Positions 1-8,420 of a stretch of DNA of 44,551 nt are shown here, piece after piece. Positions within the stretch are counted from its first letter, which is position 1; the number at the start of each line of letters is the position of its first letter. The position numbers and the translations under genes were made by a program. The stretch is from Corallococcus terminator (GTDB lineage Bacteria > Myxococcota > Myxococcia > Myxococcales > Myxococcaceae). The notes under the pieces are model-generated. The model saw only the letters and a program-made list of their open reading frames with translations. It was not told the origin of the DNA and ran no database searches. The DNA lies in the NCBI RefSeq assembly GCF_003611635.1, contig NZ_RAVZ01000030.1, positions 1-44,551 on the forward strand, read 5' to 3'.

Positions 1-34
1 GTCTCGTGGGCTCGGAGATGGGTATAAGAGACAG
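1..34. other. Residual Nextera (Tn5) read-2 adapter at contig end
   Basis: The first 34 bases equal the Nextera read-2 transposase adapter with one difference: GGT in place of TGT at positions 21-23. They end in the 19-bp Tn5 mosaic end (…AGAGACAG). This is library sequence left on an assembled contig and not part of the organism. Genomic sequence begins at base 35. Any gene call that starts inside it is an artefact. Confidence 0.96.
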
Positions 35-307
35 GGACATGGATGTTCCAATCGCGCGGCGGTGTCTGGGCCTGATGTCGGCATGGAGCGCGTCATCGCG
101 CTGTTGCGTTAGCAACACAGAGACCACTCACGGAGGCGGGCCCATCCCAGGGAGCGCCTGGGGTTTCTCGCTCGGGTCCGCGGCGTCTGCGTCCAGCGAG
201 GACGCAGGTGCGTTCCCGTGGATGCGGGGAACCGTGTGACCGCTCAGACACAGTGCCGCCCTGCCGTAACCGCTCACGGGGCAGGCCACCAGAAAGGTGA
301 ACCGAGG
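35..307. other. No intact gene; possible IS66 outer flank
   Basis: No convincing gene is present. Bases 35-112 on the plus strand are open (26 codons to TAG) and could be the tail of a gene cut by the contig end, but I cannot name it. An 11-bp near-repeat, GTRACCGCTCA, occurs at 236-246 and 266-276. GTAA-type starts are common at IS66 termini, so one copy may mark the outer end of the IS66 remnant that follows. No matching inverted copy was found beyond 1573. Confidence 0.3.
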
Positions 308-1573
308 TTACGTGGCGGGCAGCAGCCAGGGCGCGGGAGTGCCGTGCAACTGAGCTTCAACGGAGGCCGTGAGAGAGTCGAGCACGTTGCGCTCCTGCTT
401 CCTGAGACTCATCACCGCGGTGAGGATGCGTGCGACGAAGAAGCTGCCGTCCTCGCTCTGGGGGCCGAAGCTCGTCTTGCGACAGATGACGGCATGGCGC
501 AGGTCTCTCTCGGCGAGGTTGTTGGTGGGCTCGGCGCCCTCTGTATAGACAAACGTCCAGAGCGCCTCCTTCGCTGGAAGGTGGCGCGCTTCAGGAGCCC
601 ATCGCGAGCCAGGTGCCACCACTCGAAGAGAACGAAGACTTCCGCCAGCAGCAGCTCGCCCAGCCGCTTTGCCTCCCCGCCGCGCTCGACGAAGCCTTCG
701 AATTCGCGCACCAGATGCGCCCAGCAGACCTGCCGGTTCAAGACGGGCACCCAGTCGTAGCCACACCACCGGTCGGAGATGAGCGTGCCCCTGAAGTCCT
801 TTCCCAGCATGGACTGGGCCACGGCCTTGCCGCGACTCTTGACGATGAGGAAGACCGCCACGGCCGCGGTGCTGGCCACCCACAGCCAGGCGCGTGCGTG
901 CTTCTGCCACCAGCCGGTTTCGTCCTGATGCACGGCCGGCTGCGTCTGGATGTACGCGCGCACCTCGTGCACTGCACCTGCCAGGGCCTGGCTCACCGTC
1001 TGCTCAAGGTTGCTGACGCTGCCGAGTCCGAGCTCCACGCCCAGCACGTCCTCCACCAACTCTTGCACCAGTCGCTTCGACAGATGCAAACGCCTGGTGC
1101 ACAGCGCGATGAAGCCCGTCAGGCGCGGGCCGAAGCTGCCCTCGGGCACCCCCGCCGGCAGCGACGCACAGCGCCAGGCGTTGCAGCCAGCACACCAGCC
1201 CGCGTGGAGCTCGTACTGCTTCACCTCGGGAACGATTCGCGGCAACTCCACCACCTGATGGACCCGCGCGGGCGGCGCCTCTTCCAAGCGGAGCAACGGC
1301 CCGGTGCAGCTCGTGCAGCGCTCCGGTGCTGGCACCTCGACGACGTCACTCACCCTCTCCGGTGGCAACAGCTCGCGCTTGCGACCCTTGTGGCCGGGCT
1401 GGCCTCCGGGCTTTCGGCTGGTCGGCTCCGACTTCCTGGGAGGCGGGCTCGGGCGGGTCCGAGGAGGGAGGCTTCGAGGAGTTGCGCGAGGTGCTCAGCA
1501 GCCGCGCCTCCAATTCCGCGGTTCGGGCGTCCTGCTCCGTGATTCGCGCATCTCTCGGGTCGGGTGTGGCCAC
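308..1573 (-). pseudogene. IS66-family transposase, broken by two frameshifts and a deletion
   Basis: The three parts of an IS66 TnpC transposase lie in different frames. From 1573 downward comes an N-terminal zipper ending in the family hallmark NSSKPPSSDPP. The frame then shifts near 1450 into GGQPGHKGRKRELLPPE, the zinc-finger-like Cys pairs (CTSC, CAGC) and the DDE core (VHQDETGWW, SDRWCGYD, CWAHLVREFE). A second shift near 560-600 leads to the C-terminal TNNLAERDLRHAVICRKTSFG block. Some 60 residues that normally follow the WHLARDG region appear deleted, since the whole span codes for about 422 residues against roughly 480-520 in the family. The element is dead as it stands. IS66 tnpA and tnpB are not visible beside it. 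Confidence 0.9.
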
Positions 1574-1652
1574 GTCCCTTCATTTCTAATCCGCCCACGC
1601 CCCACGTCGGGCGGGGTGGCGCCCACCGTTCGCAGCCCAACTGGCCCCTCAT

Positions 1653-2225
1653 TCACGCCTCGGGTAATCCCGTCGTTGTCCAAGGCGAGCCGAAGAGTTT
1701 GAGGACGACGTGAGGTCGTGTCTGGAAGTAGCCCAGGCCCGAGCGCAGCGCCTGTTGCAACTCGGTCATCTCGTCGAAGAGAAGGTTGTGCGTGGCCCGT
1801 TGGCGCAGGGGCCGCCACAGCCGTTCGATGGGTTGAAGCTGAGGGCTGTAGGGCGGCAGCCGGTACAGGGAAAGGTGCGGGCAGCGGCGCAAGGCCCAAT
1901 CCACGGGGCGCCCGCGGTGCCAGGGCGCGTTGTCGATGATGAGGACGACTTGCCGCCACGCCGTGGCGGGATAGGCACGGGCGACGTCGAGCAGGTGGTG
2001 GGCGAAGGCCACCTGCATGCGCTTCGTCTTGGAGAGGCCATCCTTTCGACGCGCGCGGGTTCGGCTGCCGTAAAGCCTGCTCGTCACCGCTCCCGTGGTG
2101 AGGTTGCCGGAGGCGAAGGTGTGCACCACGTCCTTGCAGTCGCGGGTGCCGACGACAGGGCGGCGTCCCTTCACAACCCGGCAGACACGACGGATTCTTC
2201 CGGGCCGTGAATCAGGGCGGGGCAT
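1653..2225 (-). pseudogene. IS630-family transposase, 5'-truncated
   Basis: The 190-residue product is the C-terminal half of an IS630/Tc1-type DDE transposase. It shows KGRRPVVG, the second catalytic Asp in LIIDNAPWHRG, and the YRLPPYSPQLQPIERLW block with the catalytic Glu. Intact relatives are about 340-360 residues. The winged-helix DNA-binding part and the first catalytic Asp are missing, and the apparent start is simply the first ATG in the leftover frame. It ends 3 bp from the stop of the alcohol dehydrogenase gene, so the truncation joint lies directly against that gene. No terminal inverted repeats or TA duplication were seen. It is inactive. Confidence 0.88.
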
Positions 2226-2228
2226 GGC

Positions 2229-3245
2229 TCAACGCAGCTTGAGCACCACCCGGAAGCGGGCGTGGTTGCCCATCATCCGCTCATAGGCCTCGGAGGCGCG
2301 CTCGAGCGGGAACACTTCATTGCGGGAGCGCACACCCGCAAGGGCGCTGAAGGCCATCGTGTCCTGCGAGTCCTGGGGAACGCCGCTCGGCCAGCCCTGG
2401 ATGCGCTGCCGCTTCATGATCAGTTGCATGCTGCTGACGGGAATGGGCTCGGCGCCCGCTCCCAGCAACAACAGGGTGCCATTGCGTCCCAGGCCCCCCA
2501 CCAGCTCGCCCGCGAGGCTGCTGCTCGATGCGGTCATCATGATGACGCGCGCCCCACCGAGCTTCTGGAGCGCCTGGGCCACCGGGCCCTGCTCCGTGTC
2601 GATGTACTCGTGCGCCCCCAGTTCGAGCGCGAGCTGCCGCTTGTCCGCGCCCCGTGAGATGGCGGCGGTGCGGTAGCCCAGCTTGCGGGCATATTGGATG
2701 GCCAGATGCCCGAGCCCGCCAATGCCTTGCACCGCCACCAGGTCTCCCGGCCGCACGTCCATGTGGCGCAGGGAGTTGAAGGTGGTGACACCCGCGCAGA
2801 GCAGGGGCGCGGCGTCCACGGAGCTCATTCCCTCGGGTACCCGGGCGAGCGCCTCCTGGGGCGCGACCATGTACTCCGCGTAGCCGCCGTCGTAGCTGAT
2901 GCCACACACCTGCTGCACCTCGCACGTGACGAAGTCACCCTCGCGGCAGGCAGTGCATTGACCGCAGTGGCCTCCGTGCCAGCCCACGCCGACGTGCTGT
3001 CCCTCCTTCCACGCCGTCACCCCGGGACCTACCCGGTCGATGCGGCCCACCACCTCGTGGCCCGGGACGCGTGGATACTGGAGGGGCATCCAGCCCTCCT
3101 TGGTGATGGCATCGCTGTGACAGACGCCGCAAGCCTCCACCGCGAGGCGCACCTGTCCAGGACCCGGCTCGGGGACCTCCCGTTCGACGATTTCGAGCGG
3201 GCCCTTCGCCTGCCGCACCTGCACCGCCTTCATCTTCCTGGCCAT
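2229..3245 (-). CDS. Zinc-dependent alcohol dehydrogenase
   Basis: This is a 338-aa medium-chain dehydrogenase, the usual length for bacterial zinc ADHs that oxidise alcohols or reduce aldehydes with NAD(P). Catalytic zinc ligands are C42 (CGVCHSD), H63 (PGHE) and C150. The structural zinc site is the four-cysteine set C94, C97, C100 and C108. The Rossmann fold GIGGLGH follows near residue 174. A second start, MKAVQV, lies four codons inside and matches the typical N-terminus of the family equally well. The gene is divergent from the hotdog thioesterase, with 218 bp between the two chosen starts. Its 3' end touches an IS630 remnant but the protein looks complete. The substrate cannot be told from sequence. 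Confidence 0.93.
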   Translation of the reverse strand: MARKMKAVQVRQAKGPLEIVEREVPEPGPGQVRLAVEACGVCHSDAITKEGWMPLQYPRVPGHEVVGRIDRVGPGVTAWKEGQHVGVGWHGGHCGQCTACREGDFVTCEVQQVCGISYDGGYAEYMVAPQEALARVPEGMSSVDAAPLLCAGVTTFNSLRHMDVRPGDLVAVQGIGGLGHLAIQYARKLGYRTAAISRGADKRQLALELGAHEYIDTEQGPVAQALQKLGGARVIMMTASSSSLAGELVGGLGRNGTLLLLGAGAEPIPVSSMQLIMKRQRIQGWPSGVPQDSQDTMAFSALAGVRSRNEVFPLERASEAYERMMGNHARFRVVLKLR

Positions 3246-3463
3246 CCGCGTCTCCGTGGGTGTGAAGAACGCGGATAAGCTAAGGGCTCCTCGCGGGCCG
3301 CGACGAGGACCGCCAGGCAGGGGAACGGGCGGGAGGGCGGCCGGGGCCCCATGCCCAGGTCCTCGGCTGACAGGCTAGCGTCCGCTTCATGCAAGAGACC
3401 TGGAAGAGGACGGGGCTCTGCTGACCTTGAAGGCCCCGGATGTTTTCGGGCAGGAGCCATTCG

Positions 3464-3943
3464 ATGAGCGCAGCCAGGCCACCCTTCGGACCCCAGGTCT
3501 TCACGCCAGCGGACACCGCGTTCGAGCAGCGCGTGCGCGACAGCTTCGCGCGCCAGCGCGTCATGAATACCCTGGGAGCGACGCTGACCTCCGTTTCGCC
3601 GGGCGAGGTCGTCATCGAGCTGCCATTCCGGGAAGACCTCACGCAGCAGCACGGATATCTGCACGCGGCCATCGTCACGGCCATCGTCGACAGCGCCTGT
3701 GGTTACGCCGCGTACTCCCTGATGCCAGTGGACGCCGCCGTCCTGACGGTGGAGTACAAGGTGAACTTTCTCGCGCCTGCCGCGGGCCGCAGGTTCATCG
3801 CGTATGGGCGGGTGATGAAACCTGGCCGGACGCTCACGGTCACCACGGGTGAGGTGGTCGCGGAGACCGAGTCGGGCCTGAAACCCGTCGCCACCATGCT
3901 CGCGACGATGATGGCGGTGAGCGGCCGGGAGGTCTCGGGCTGA
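3464..3943 (+). CDS. PaaI-family hotdog thioesterase
   Basis: The 159-residue protein has the single hotdog fold of PaaI/YdiI-type acyl-CoA thioesterases, which hydrolyse small or aromatic acyl-CoAs. The tell-tale stretch is QQHGYLHAAIVTAIVDSACGYAA, where the HG and the following helix form the active-site region. The strand-rich tail LTVEYKVNFLAPAAG and TVTTGEVV follows. I chose the internal ATG (MSAARPP) because the earlier ATG at 3440 adds eight residues not expected in the family. It could equally be called a DUF4442-like thioesterase. It stands alone, convergent with the secreted protein that follows. Confidence 0.88.
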   Translation: MSAARPPFGPQVFTPADTAFEQRVRDSFARQRVMNTLGATLTSVSPGEVVIELPFREDLTQQHGYLHAAIVTAIVDSACGYAAYSLMPVDAAVLTVEYKVNFLAPAAGRRFIAYGRVMKPGRTLTVTTGEVVAETESGLKPVATMLATMMAVSGREVSG

Positions 3944-4008
3944 AGCGTTTCAATGATCAGTGCGAGCCCGGGCTCCGATGCACCGGAGCCGGCGGGCGCA
4001 CGCCGTGG

Positions 4009-4473
4009 CTACAGAATCTCCTCGAGGGCACCCTTCCAACTGTAGTTCCCGGCCTCCTTGCCCGCGATGGAGCTCTTCACCGGGTCGATGTGGATGGTCA
4101 GCACGCCCGCGTCGAGTGAGACCCGGGTTCCGTCCGTCGACAGTCGGCAGACCGTCTTGGTGACAGCCTCCTTCACCGCCGCCTTGCCATCCGCGGTGCC
4201 GCAGACCTCGACCAGGGTGCTCACGGCCGACCGACATGCGCTCTGGGTCCGGTCCTTCATCGGGTCGAAGGCGGGATAGGTCGCCTTGTCGTAGCTGCTC
4301 TTCAAGGCCGACCCGCAGGCCTTGTTGACCGCGTCCTCCTTCTCCTTCAGGTCCTTGTCGTAGACGGCCCAGCCGTTCTTCTGGGCCACGGTGAGCCGTG
4401 CGGGCTTCGAGGACTCGTCGGCGATGGCGAGCGAGGCGAACAGGCACAGACACAAGGACGGAATGCGGAACAT
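4009..4473 (-). CDS. Small secreted protein of unknown function
   Basis: The product is 154 residues long from the ATG at 4473. The N-terminus MFRIPSLCLCLFASLAIADE is a classic Sec signal with likely cleavage after the AIA motif. The mature part is polar and Lys/Asp-rich, with four cysteines (in KACGSA, SACRSA, EVCGTA and KTVCRL) that could make two disulfides. I do not recognise a family. An upstream in-frame ATG at 4521 would add 16 residues before the signal peptide and is unlikely. It lies between the thioesterase (convergent) and the FAD monooxygenase (same strand, 94 bp away). Confidence 0.75.
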   Translation of the reverse strand: MFRIPSLCLCLFASLAIADESSKPARLTVAQKNGWAVYDKDLKEKEDAVNKACGSALKSSYDKATYPAFDPMKDRTQSACRSAVSTLVEVCGTADGKAAVKEAVTKTVCRLSTDGTRVSLDAGVLTIHIDPVKSSIAGKEAGNYSWKGALEEIL

Positions 4474-4567
4474 GGGGGCTCCTGGTGGAAGCGGGGTGCG
4501 GCAGTGCGGCCCGCCGTTCATCCAGGGAAGGGCCCGAGGGGATTCTTTTGCATTCTTTCTCGCGGAA

Positions 4568-5800
4568 TCAGGGTGCGGTCGGGCCCTGGAGGCCAGGGGC
4601 GCCCGTGAGCGGTGTGAGGTAGCGCGGTTCGACGGTCGGCACGGCCCCCGCGCCCTGCATCTTCTTGCCCGCGAACCGCATCACGGCGCCCAGAAGGGTG
4701 AACATCATGTGCAGCACGCCCAGGGGCTTGAGCACCATCTGTCCCGCGCGCGTCTGCCCCGCCTGGACCCGGTCGATCTCCGGCTGGCGCTCCTCCTGGA
4801 TCCGCTGGAAGACCGCCGCATCCAGCGGGCGCTCCGCCTGGAGGGCCTCCAGCAGGTGGTTGGCGGCCACGAACGTGTCGCGCAGGGCGAGGTTCAATCC
4901 CTGTCCGCCCGACGGTGACATGGTATGCGCCGCATCCCCGAGGAAGAGGACGCCCGGTGCGTGCCAGTGGCGCACGCGATCGACGACAATCTTCAACACC
5001 TGCCACTCGGTGTGTTCGTCGAGCTTGCGCTCCACGTGGGGCCGGAGTGTCTCCGGCAGCGTGGGCAGCAGTCGCCGTCGCAGCTCCGGGAGGTCCTTGC
5101 GCAGCCGGTTGAGGTCGCCCGGCTCGCTGTAGGCGAGGTGCAGCCGGTGGCCTGTGGAGCGCTGGAAGACGACGACGAGCCCCTTGCCGAACATGTGGAC
5201 CTGGAGCGACTCGGGCAGTGCCTCCGGCGCGTCGGAGAGGTCGAAGCGAAGCCAGAGCGCGTCGGCGGTCGTCGCGAACTGTTCGGTCTCCAGGCCGCAG
5301 GACTTGCGCAGGTGGCTGTTGCGTCCGTTGCAGACGATGAAGAGGTCGCCGTCCACGCGGTCCTCCACTCCGTCGTGACGGGTCTTCATCGCGACGACGC
5401 GCCCGTCTTCCTGGATGGCGTCGAGCACGGTGGTGCCGAAGTCGAGGCGGTAGTGGGGATAACGCATGCACAGCCCGTGCAGCAGCGCGAGCATTCCCGG
5501 CTGCGACACCACGGCCCCGCGCTCCTGTGGGCCTGGCACGCGGACCGTGCGGCGCTTGCCCACGTACATGCGGCGCTCGATGTCTGGCAATGCCAGCCCC
5601 CGTTCGAGCAGCGCGGAGAAGAGCCCTGCGCGTTCGAGCGCTGCGACGACCGGCGCCTGCAGGAGTTCGCCGCGGAACTCGCGCTCGAAGTCCAGGTGGC
5701 GCTCCAGGACGCGCACCGGAACGCCGTTCGACACGAGCTGGTAGGCGAGGAGCATTCCGGCGGGTCCACCACCGACGACGACGACGCGAGGAGGCTTCAT
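4568..5800 (-). CDS. FAD-dependent monooxygenase (UbiH/PHBH type)
   Basis: The protein has 410 residues, normal for class A flavoprotein hydroxylases. It opens with the dinucleotide-binding motif VVVVGGGPAGM. Mid-protein is the DG motif region DGDLFIVCNGRNS, and near residue 280 the FAD-ribityl motif GDAAHTMSPSGGQGLNLAL. The start is the ATG at 5800, directly before the GGGPAG fold. The open frame runs on upstream only because it is fused by chance to IS4 sequence. A C-terminal hydrophobic stretch (VLHMMFTLLGAVM) may contact the membrane. Likely role: NAD(P)H-dependent hydroxylation of an aromatic or polyketide-like substrate. The substrate is unknown. Confidence 0.92.
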   Translation of the reverse strand: MKPPRVVVVGGGPAGMLLAYQLVSNGVPVRVLERHLDFEREFRGELLQAPVVAALERAGLFSALLERGLALPDIERRMYVGKRRTVRVPGPQERGAVVSQPGMLALLHGLCMRYPHYRLDFGTTVLDAIQEDGRVVAMKTRHDGVEDRVDGDLFIVCNGRNSHLRKSCGLETEQFATTADALWLRFDLSDAPEALPESLQVHMFGKGLVVVFQRSTGHRLHLAYSEPGDLNRLRKDLPELRRRLLPTLPETLRPHVERKLDEHTEWQVLKIVVDRVRHWHAPGVLFLGDAAHTMSPSGGQGLNLALRDTFVAANHLLEALQAERPLDAAVFQRIQEERQPEIDRVQAGQTRAGQMVLKPLGVLHMMFTLLGAVMRFAGKKMQGAGAVPTVEPRYLTPLTGAPGLQGPTAP

Positions 5801-5977
5801 GGCGGACCTTCTACCGGACTCCCGCCGGTTCCGATGCCACCCTGTTCGCGGCGTTCCCCTGAGCCCACTGCTCAGGGCTTCGGCACGAAGGGCTTCAGCG
5901 GGGAGTTGGGGGCGTGGCGGAGCTGTACCTGCTCTGGCACTCGTCAGCAGCCCTCCTCTGCCTCTCTGCTCTCGCCC

Positions 5978-6637
5978 CATCCGCTTCCGGTTTAGCGTCC
6001 GCTCCGGAGAGAAGCCTCGCGTTTGCGCCGTTCCCGCTCGCGGCGCTGCTGGTGTGAACGCGCCGTCACCTCGGCGATGAGCAGGATGCGCTCCTCCAAC
6101 TGCACGAGCGTCACGCCCCGGCTCCTCATCGCATGCGACAGCAGCAGGGGGGCGCAGCGAGTGAGGGCCAGCACCAGCGCGAGCCGCCCCGTTGCCTGCT
6201 CCTGGCCCGACTCGCCTGCCTTCTGCTGCAGCGACAGTTCCAGGAGGCGCGAGAGGGCCAGGGCAATCACCTTGGCGTACACCAGTGAGAGCACCGCGCC
6301 AGGCCGCGTGGCGCGCAGCGCCGTCAACCCCACGCCGGACTTGAGGGCATTGAAAAGCAGTTCCACTCTCCAGCGCAGACGGTAGGCCTCGGCCACCTCG
6401 CGTGCCGTCAGCACGTGCCGGCCCACCGTCGTCAGGTACCAGCCCAGGTCCATGAAGGTGAGCGTGCCGGGACTCAGCGCCTCCTCGGGCAGGGCGCGCG
6501 TGTCCTGGGTGCGCTGGGACGTCACGCCGTCCGCCACCGGCAACTCGTCGCGCAACGACACCAGCGCGTGCCACTTGAAGGCGGCGGGCCTCGCCTTGCT
6601 GGTGGACGGCGCCCAGTCAGCTGCCAGCCGCTGCAGC
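5978..6637. repeat. 660-bp direct repeat, copy A (IS4 fragment)
   Basis: This stretch recurs almost base for base at 8516-9174 in the same orientation. The left edge starts at CATCCGCTTCCGG and the right edge is CTGCAGC; flanks differ completely. Known differences include a one-base indel plus a GG-to-AA change near 6010 (CGGAGAG here, CGAAAG in the other copy) and a few substitutions near 6105-6130. It is the C-terminal half of an IS4 transposase gene. Confidence 0.9.
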
Positions 6638-6933
6638 AGCTGCCACGTGGAGTCGGCCGCTTGCACGTCCGTGAACTCCTCCAGCAGCGCCCCCAATTCG
6701 TTGAAGGGCCTGTCCTCGCCGGCCACCTCGCGCACCGCCTGGACGGCCCGGCTCGCCACCTCGCGCAACAGTTGCCCGAAGGCGTGACTGAAGCGCTCGA
6801 AGAAGGCGCTGGGCGACAGCTTCTGCCCGGTGAGCGCGATGTAATTGGCGAACGCCGTCGTCTGTGTGCCGGGCACGGGACTCACCGCGGCCACGGTGGA
6901 CTCCACCAGCGCCACCTTGCGCTGGCGCTGCAA
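5992..6933 (-). pseudogene. IS4-family transposase with internal deletion (copy A)
   Basis: The frame codes for 313 residues of an IS4-type DDE transposase. N-terminal RQRKVALVEST and FFERFSHAFGQLL are followed by the first Asp (VQAADSTWQLL), a second Asp in PGTLTFMDLGWY, and the Glu of YRLRWRVELLFNALKSG. In intact family members roughly 90-115 residues separate the DLGY/F motif and that Glu; here only about 24 do, so the beta-strand insertion domain is lost. The N-terminus is also short and runs into a TolC gene fragment between 6934 and 6960. The tail ends early at EASLRSGR because of a one-base change absent from copy B. It is non-functional as a transposase. Confidence 0.85.
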
Positions 6934-6945
6934 CGCTCCCAGCCG

Positions 6946-7218
6946 ACGCGCGAGACGCAGCGCCTCACCGACATCAGCTTCAAGGCGGGCGTGGCCACCT
7001 ACCTGGAGGTGGCGGACGCCAACGCCGCGCTGACGGGCGCCGAGGTGGGCTACATCTCCGAGCGCCTCAACGCGGCGCTGTCGGCGCTGCGGCTGCTGCG
7101 CTCGGTGGGCGTGTTCGGCCGCGAGCCTGTCATCACGGAGGTGACGCAGCAGCAGCCGCCGCCCCTGGCGCGGGAGCTGGCCCCGGGAATGCAGCCGGCG
7201 CCGGAGCCGCGGCAGTAG
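6946..7218 (+). pseudogene. 3' fragment of a TolC-family outer-membrane efflux gene
   Basis: About 90 codons, in frame to TAG at 7218, read LTDISFKAGVATYLEVADANAAL, then AEVGYISERLNAALSALRLLRSVGVF, and end in a Pro/Gln-rich tail. The [FY]-x-AG-x-A-[TS]-x-LEV-x-DA pattern and the helical hairpin that follows are typical of the second half of TolC/OEP channel proteins of RND or type I export systems. The first 300-odd residues are missing: the sequence to the left is IS4. The exact joint lies between 6934 and 6960. No partner pump genes survive nearby. Confidence 0.85.
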
Positions 7219-7446
7219 CCACGCCTCACCACGCGCTCGGAGTGCCCTGGCGCGCGGGTCCTCGATGGAGCCTTCGTCCCGGATGGACGCACCTGTGTCC
7301 CCGGGGAACGCGGCCTCGGCGGCTCAGCAGCCCCGAGCGCGGTGAGACCCCCAGGACGCCCGCACCTCACTCGAATGAGGGCGGGCCGCTGCGTTGGCAT
7401 GACTCATGCCTTTGGCCCTTCATCCATTGCGGAAGAGGCGGCCCAC

Positions 7447-8397
7447 ATGAAGATTGCCAGCGAGTTCATTGAGGATCGGAAGAAGCTCGAAACGGGTACG
7501 ACCTTCAATGGAAAGCCGTGCAAGCCAGTCCCAGGCGCGCTCAGGGGGCATCCGGTCTTTCATGGCTATGTCCGGGCGCTCTACCACCTGCTTGCCAACA
7601 GGGACTTTCTCCTCACGGGGCTCGCGCGGCTCGAAGCGGAGCTCACGGCGTGGATCGGCGGGGGAGGCCGCGCGGCGAAAGCCATCGATTACTTCGGGCA
7701 GTGGAAAGAGCGGATCGGCGCGAAGGACGAGAGCGCCGACCCCAAGTTCAAGGGCGCCCTCTCGGGCGTCCTGGCCGCCTCACAGGCGCGCCATGGCTTC
7801 GCGGTAGAGCACCGGGTCACCATCGCGTCGACGGGAGTCGCAACGGGCGGCTTCGCGAACATCAAGGCCTTCGCGAACCTCCAGAAGACGAGCCAGCACT
7901 TCAAGGACCTCAATGCCGGGCCCGAGCACGGAGAGTTCACCCACCAGATTCAGTGGTACATCATCTCCGAGCTCTGGAACGCGGTGCAGCAGGAAGCCGA
8001 GCGGATGTTCACCTACACATACGGCTACGAATTCGGGGAGCACAAGCACTTCGCGAATGCCGGCGCGCTCATGGCGTATGTGGGGAAGACCGGCCTGTCC
8101 GCGGTGGGTATCTGGAATCTCCTGTTCGACCGGGTGAAGGACGAGACCGTCGGCGTCTACACCATCAGCAAGGACCCCGATTGCAAGTTCGATGGCCGGT
8201 GTCCGGAGGTGCTGCATCTCTCCATCTTTACGAGGACCCGGGAGTTTCCCCTCCTCGCCAACTTCTTGAAGGGGCGCTACGCCAAGCGAGAAGCGGAGAG
8301 ACAGAACGAGGCCTTCAGCTATCTCAAGCAGAAGGTGGGGAAGCCCGGCGTCCAGCCGATCAACGAACTGGGCTTCCTCGAGACGCCGAAGAAGTGA
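7447..8397 (+). CDS. Uncharacterised 316-aa protein between IS4 direct repeats
   Basis: I do not recognise a family. The chosen start is the ATG at 7447 (MKIASEFIEDRKK); the frame is open for 105 bp more upstream but that part has coding-unlike composition. There is no signal peptide or membrane segment, and the protein looks globular, soluble and cytoplasmic. Features seen: an N-terminal FNGKPCKPVPGALRGHPVFHGYVRALYHLL stretch split by a conserved-looking HPVFHGY, a central helical segment rich in Phe/Gln (HFKDLNAGPEHGEF), aromatic MFTYTYGYEF, and a Lys-rich C-terminus. It lies between two direct copies of an IS4 fragment and may be island cargo. Composition is slightly less GC-biased than in core genes further right. 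Confidence 0.7.
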   Translation: MKIASEFIEDRKKLETGTTFNGKPCKPVPGALRGHPVFHGYVRALYHLLANRDFLLTGLARLEAELTAWIGGGGRAAKAIDYFGQWKERIGAKDESADPKFKGALSGVLAASQARHGFAVEHRVTIASTGVATGGFANIKAFANLQKTSQHFKDLNAGPEHGEFTHQIQWYIISELWNAVQQEAERMFTYTYGYEFGEHKHFANAGALMAYVGKTGLSAVGIWNLLFDRVKDETVGVYTISKDPDCKFDGRCPEVLHLSIFTRTREFPLLANFLKGRYAKREAERQNEAFSYLKQKVGKPGVQPINELGFLETPKK

Positions 8398-8420
8398 GGC
8401 GCCGGCGCACGGCTGGCGCG

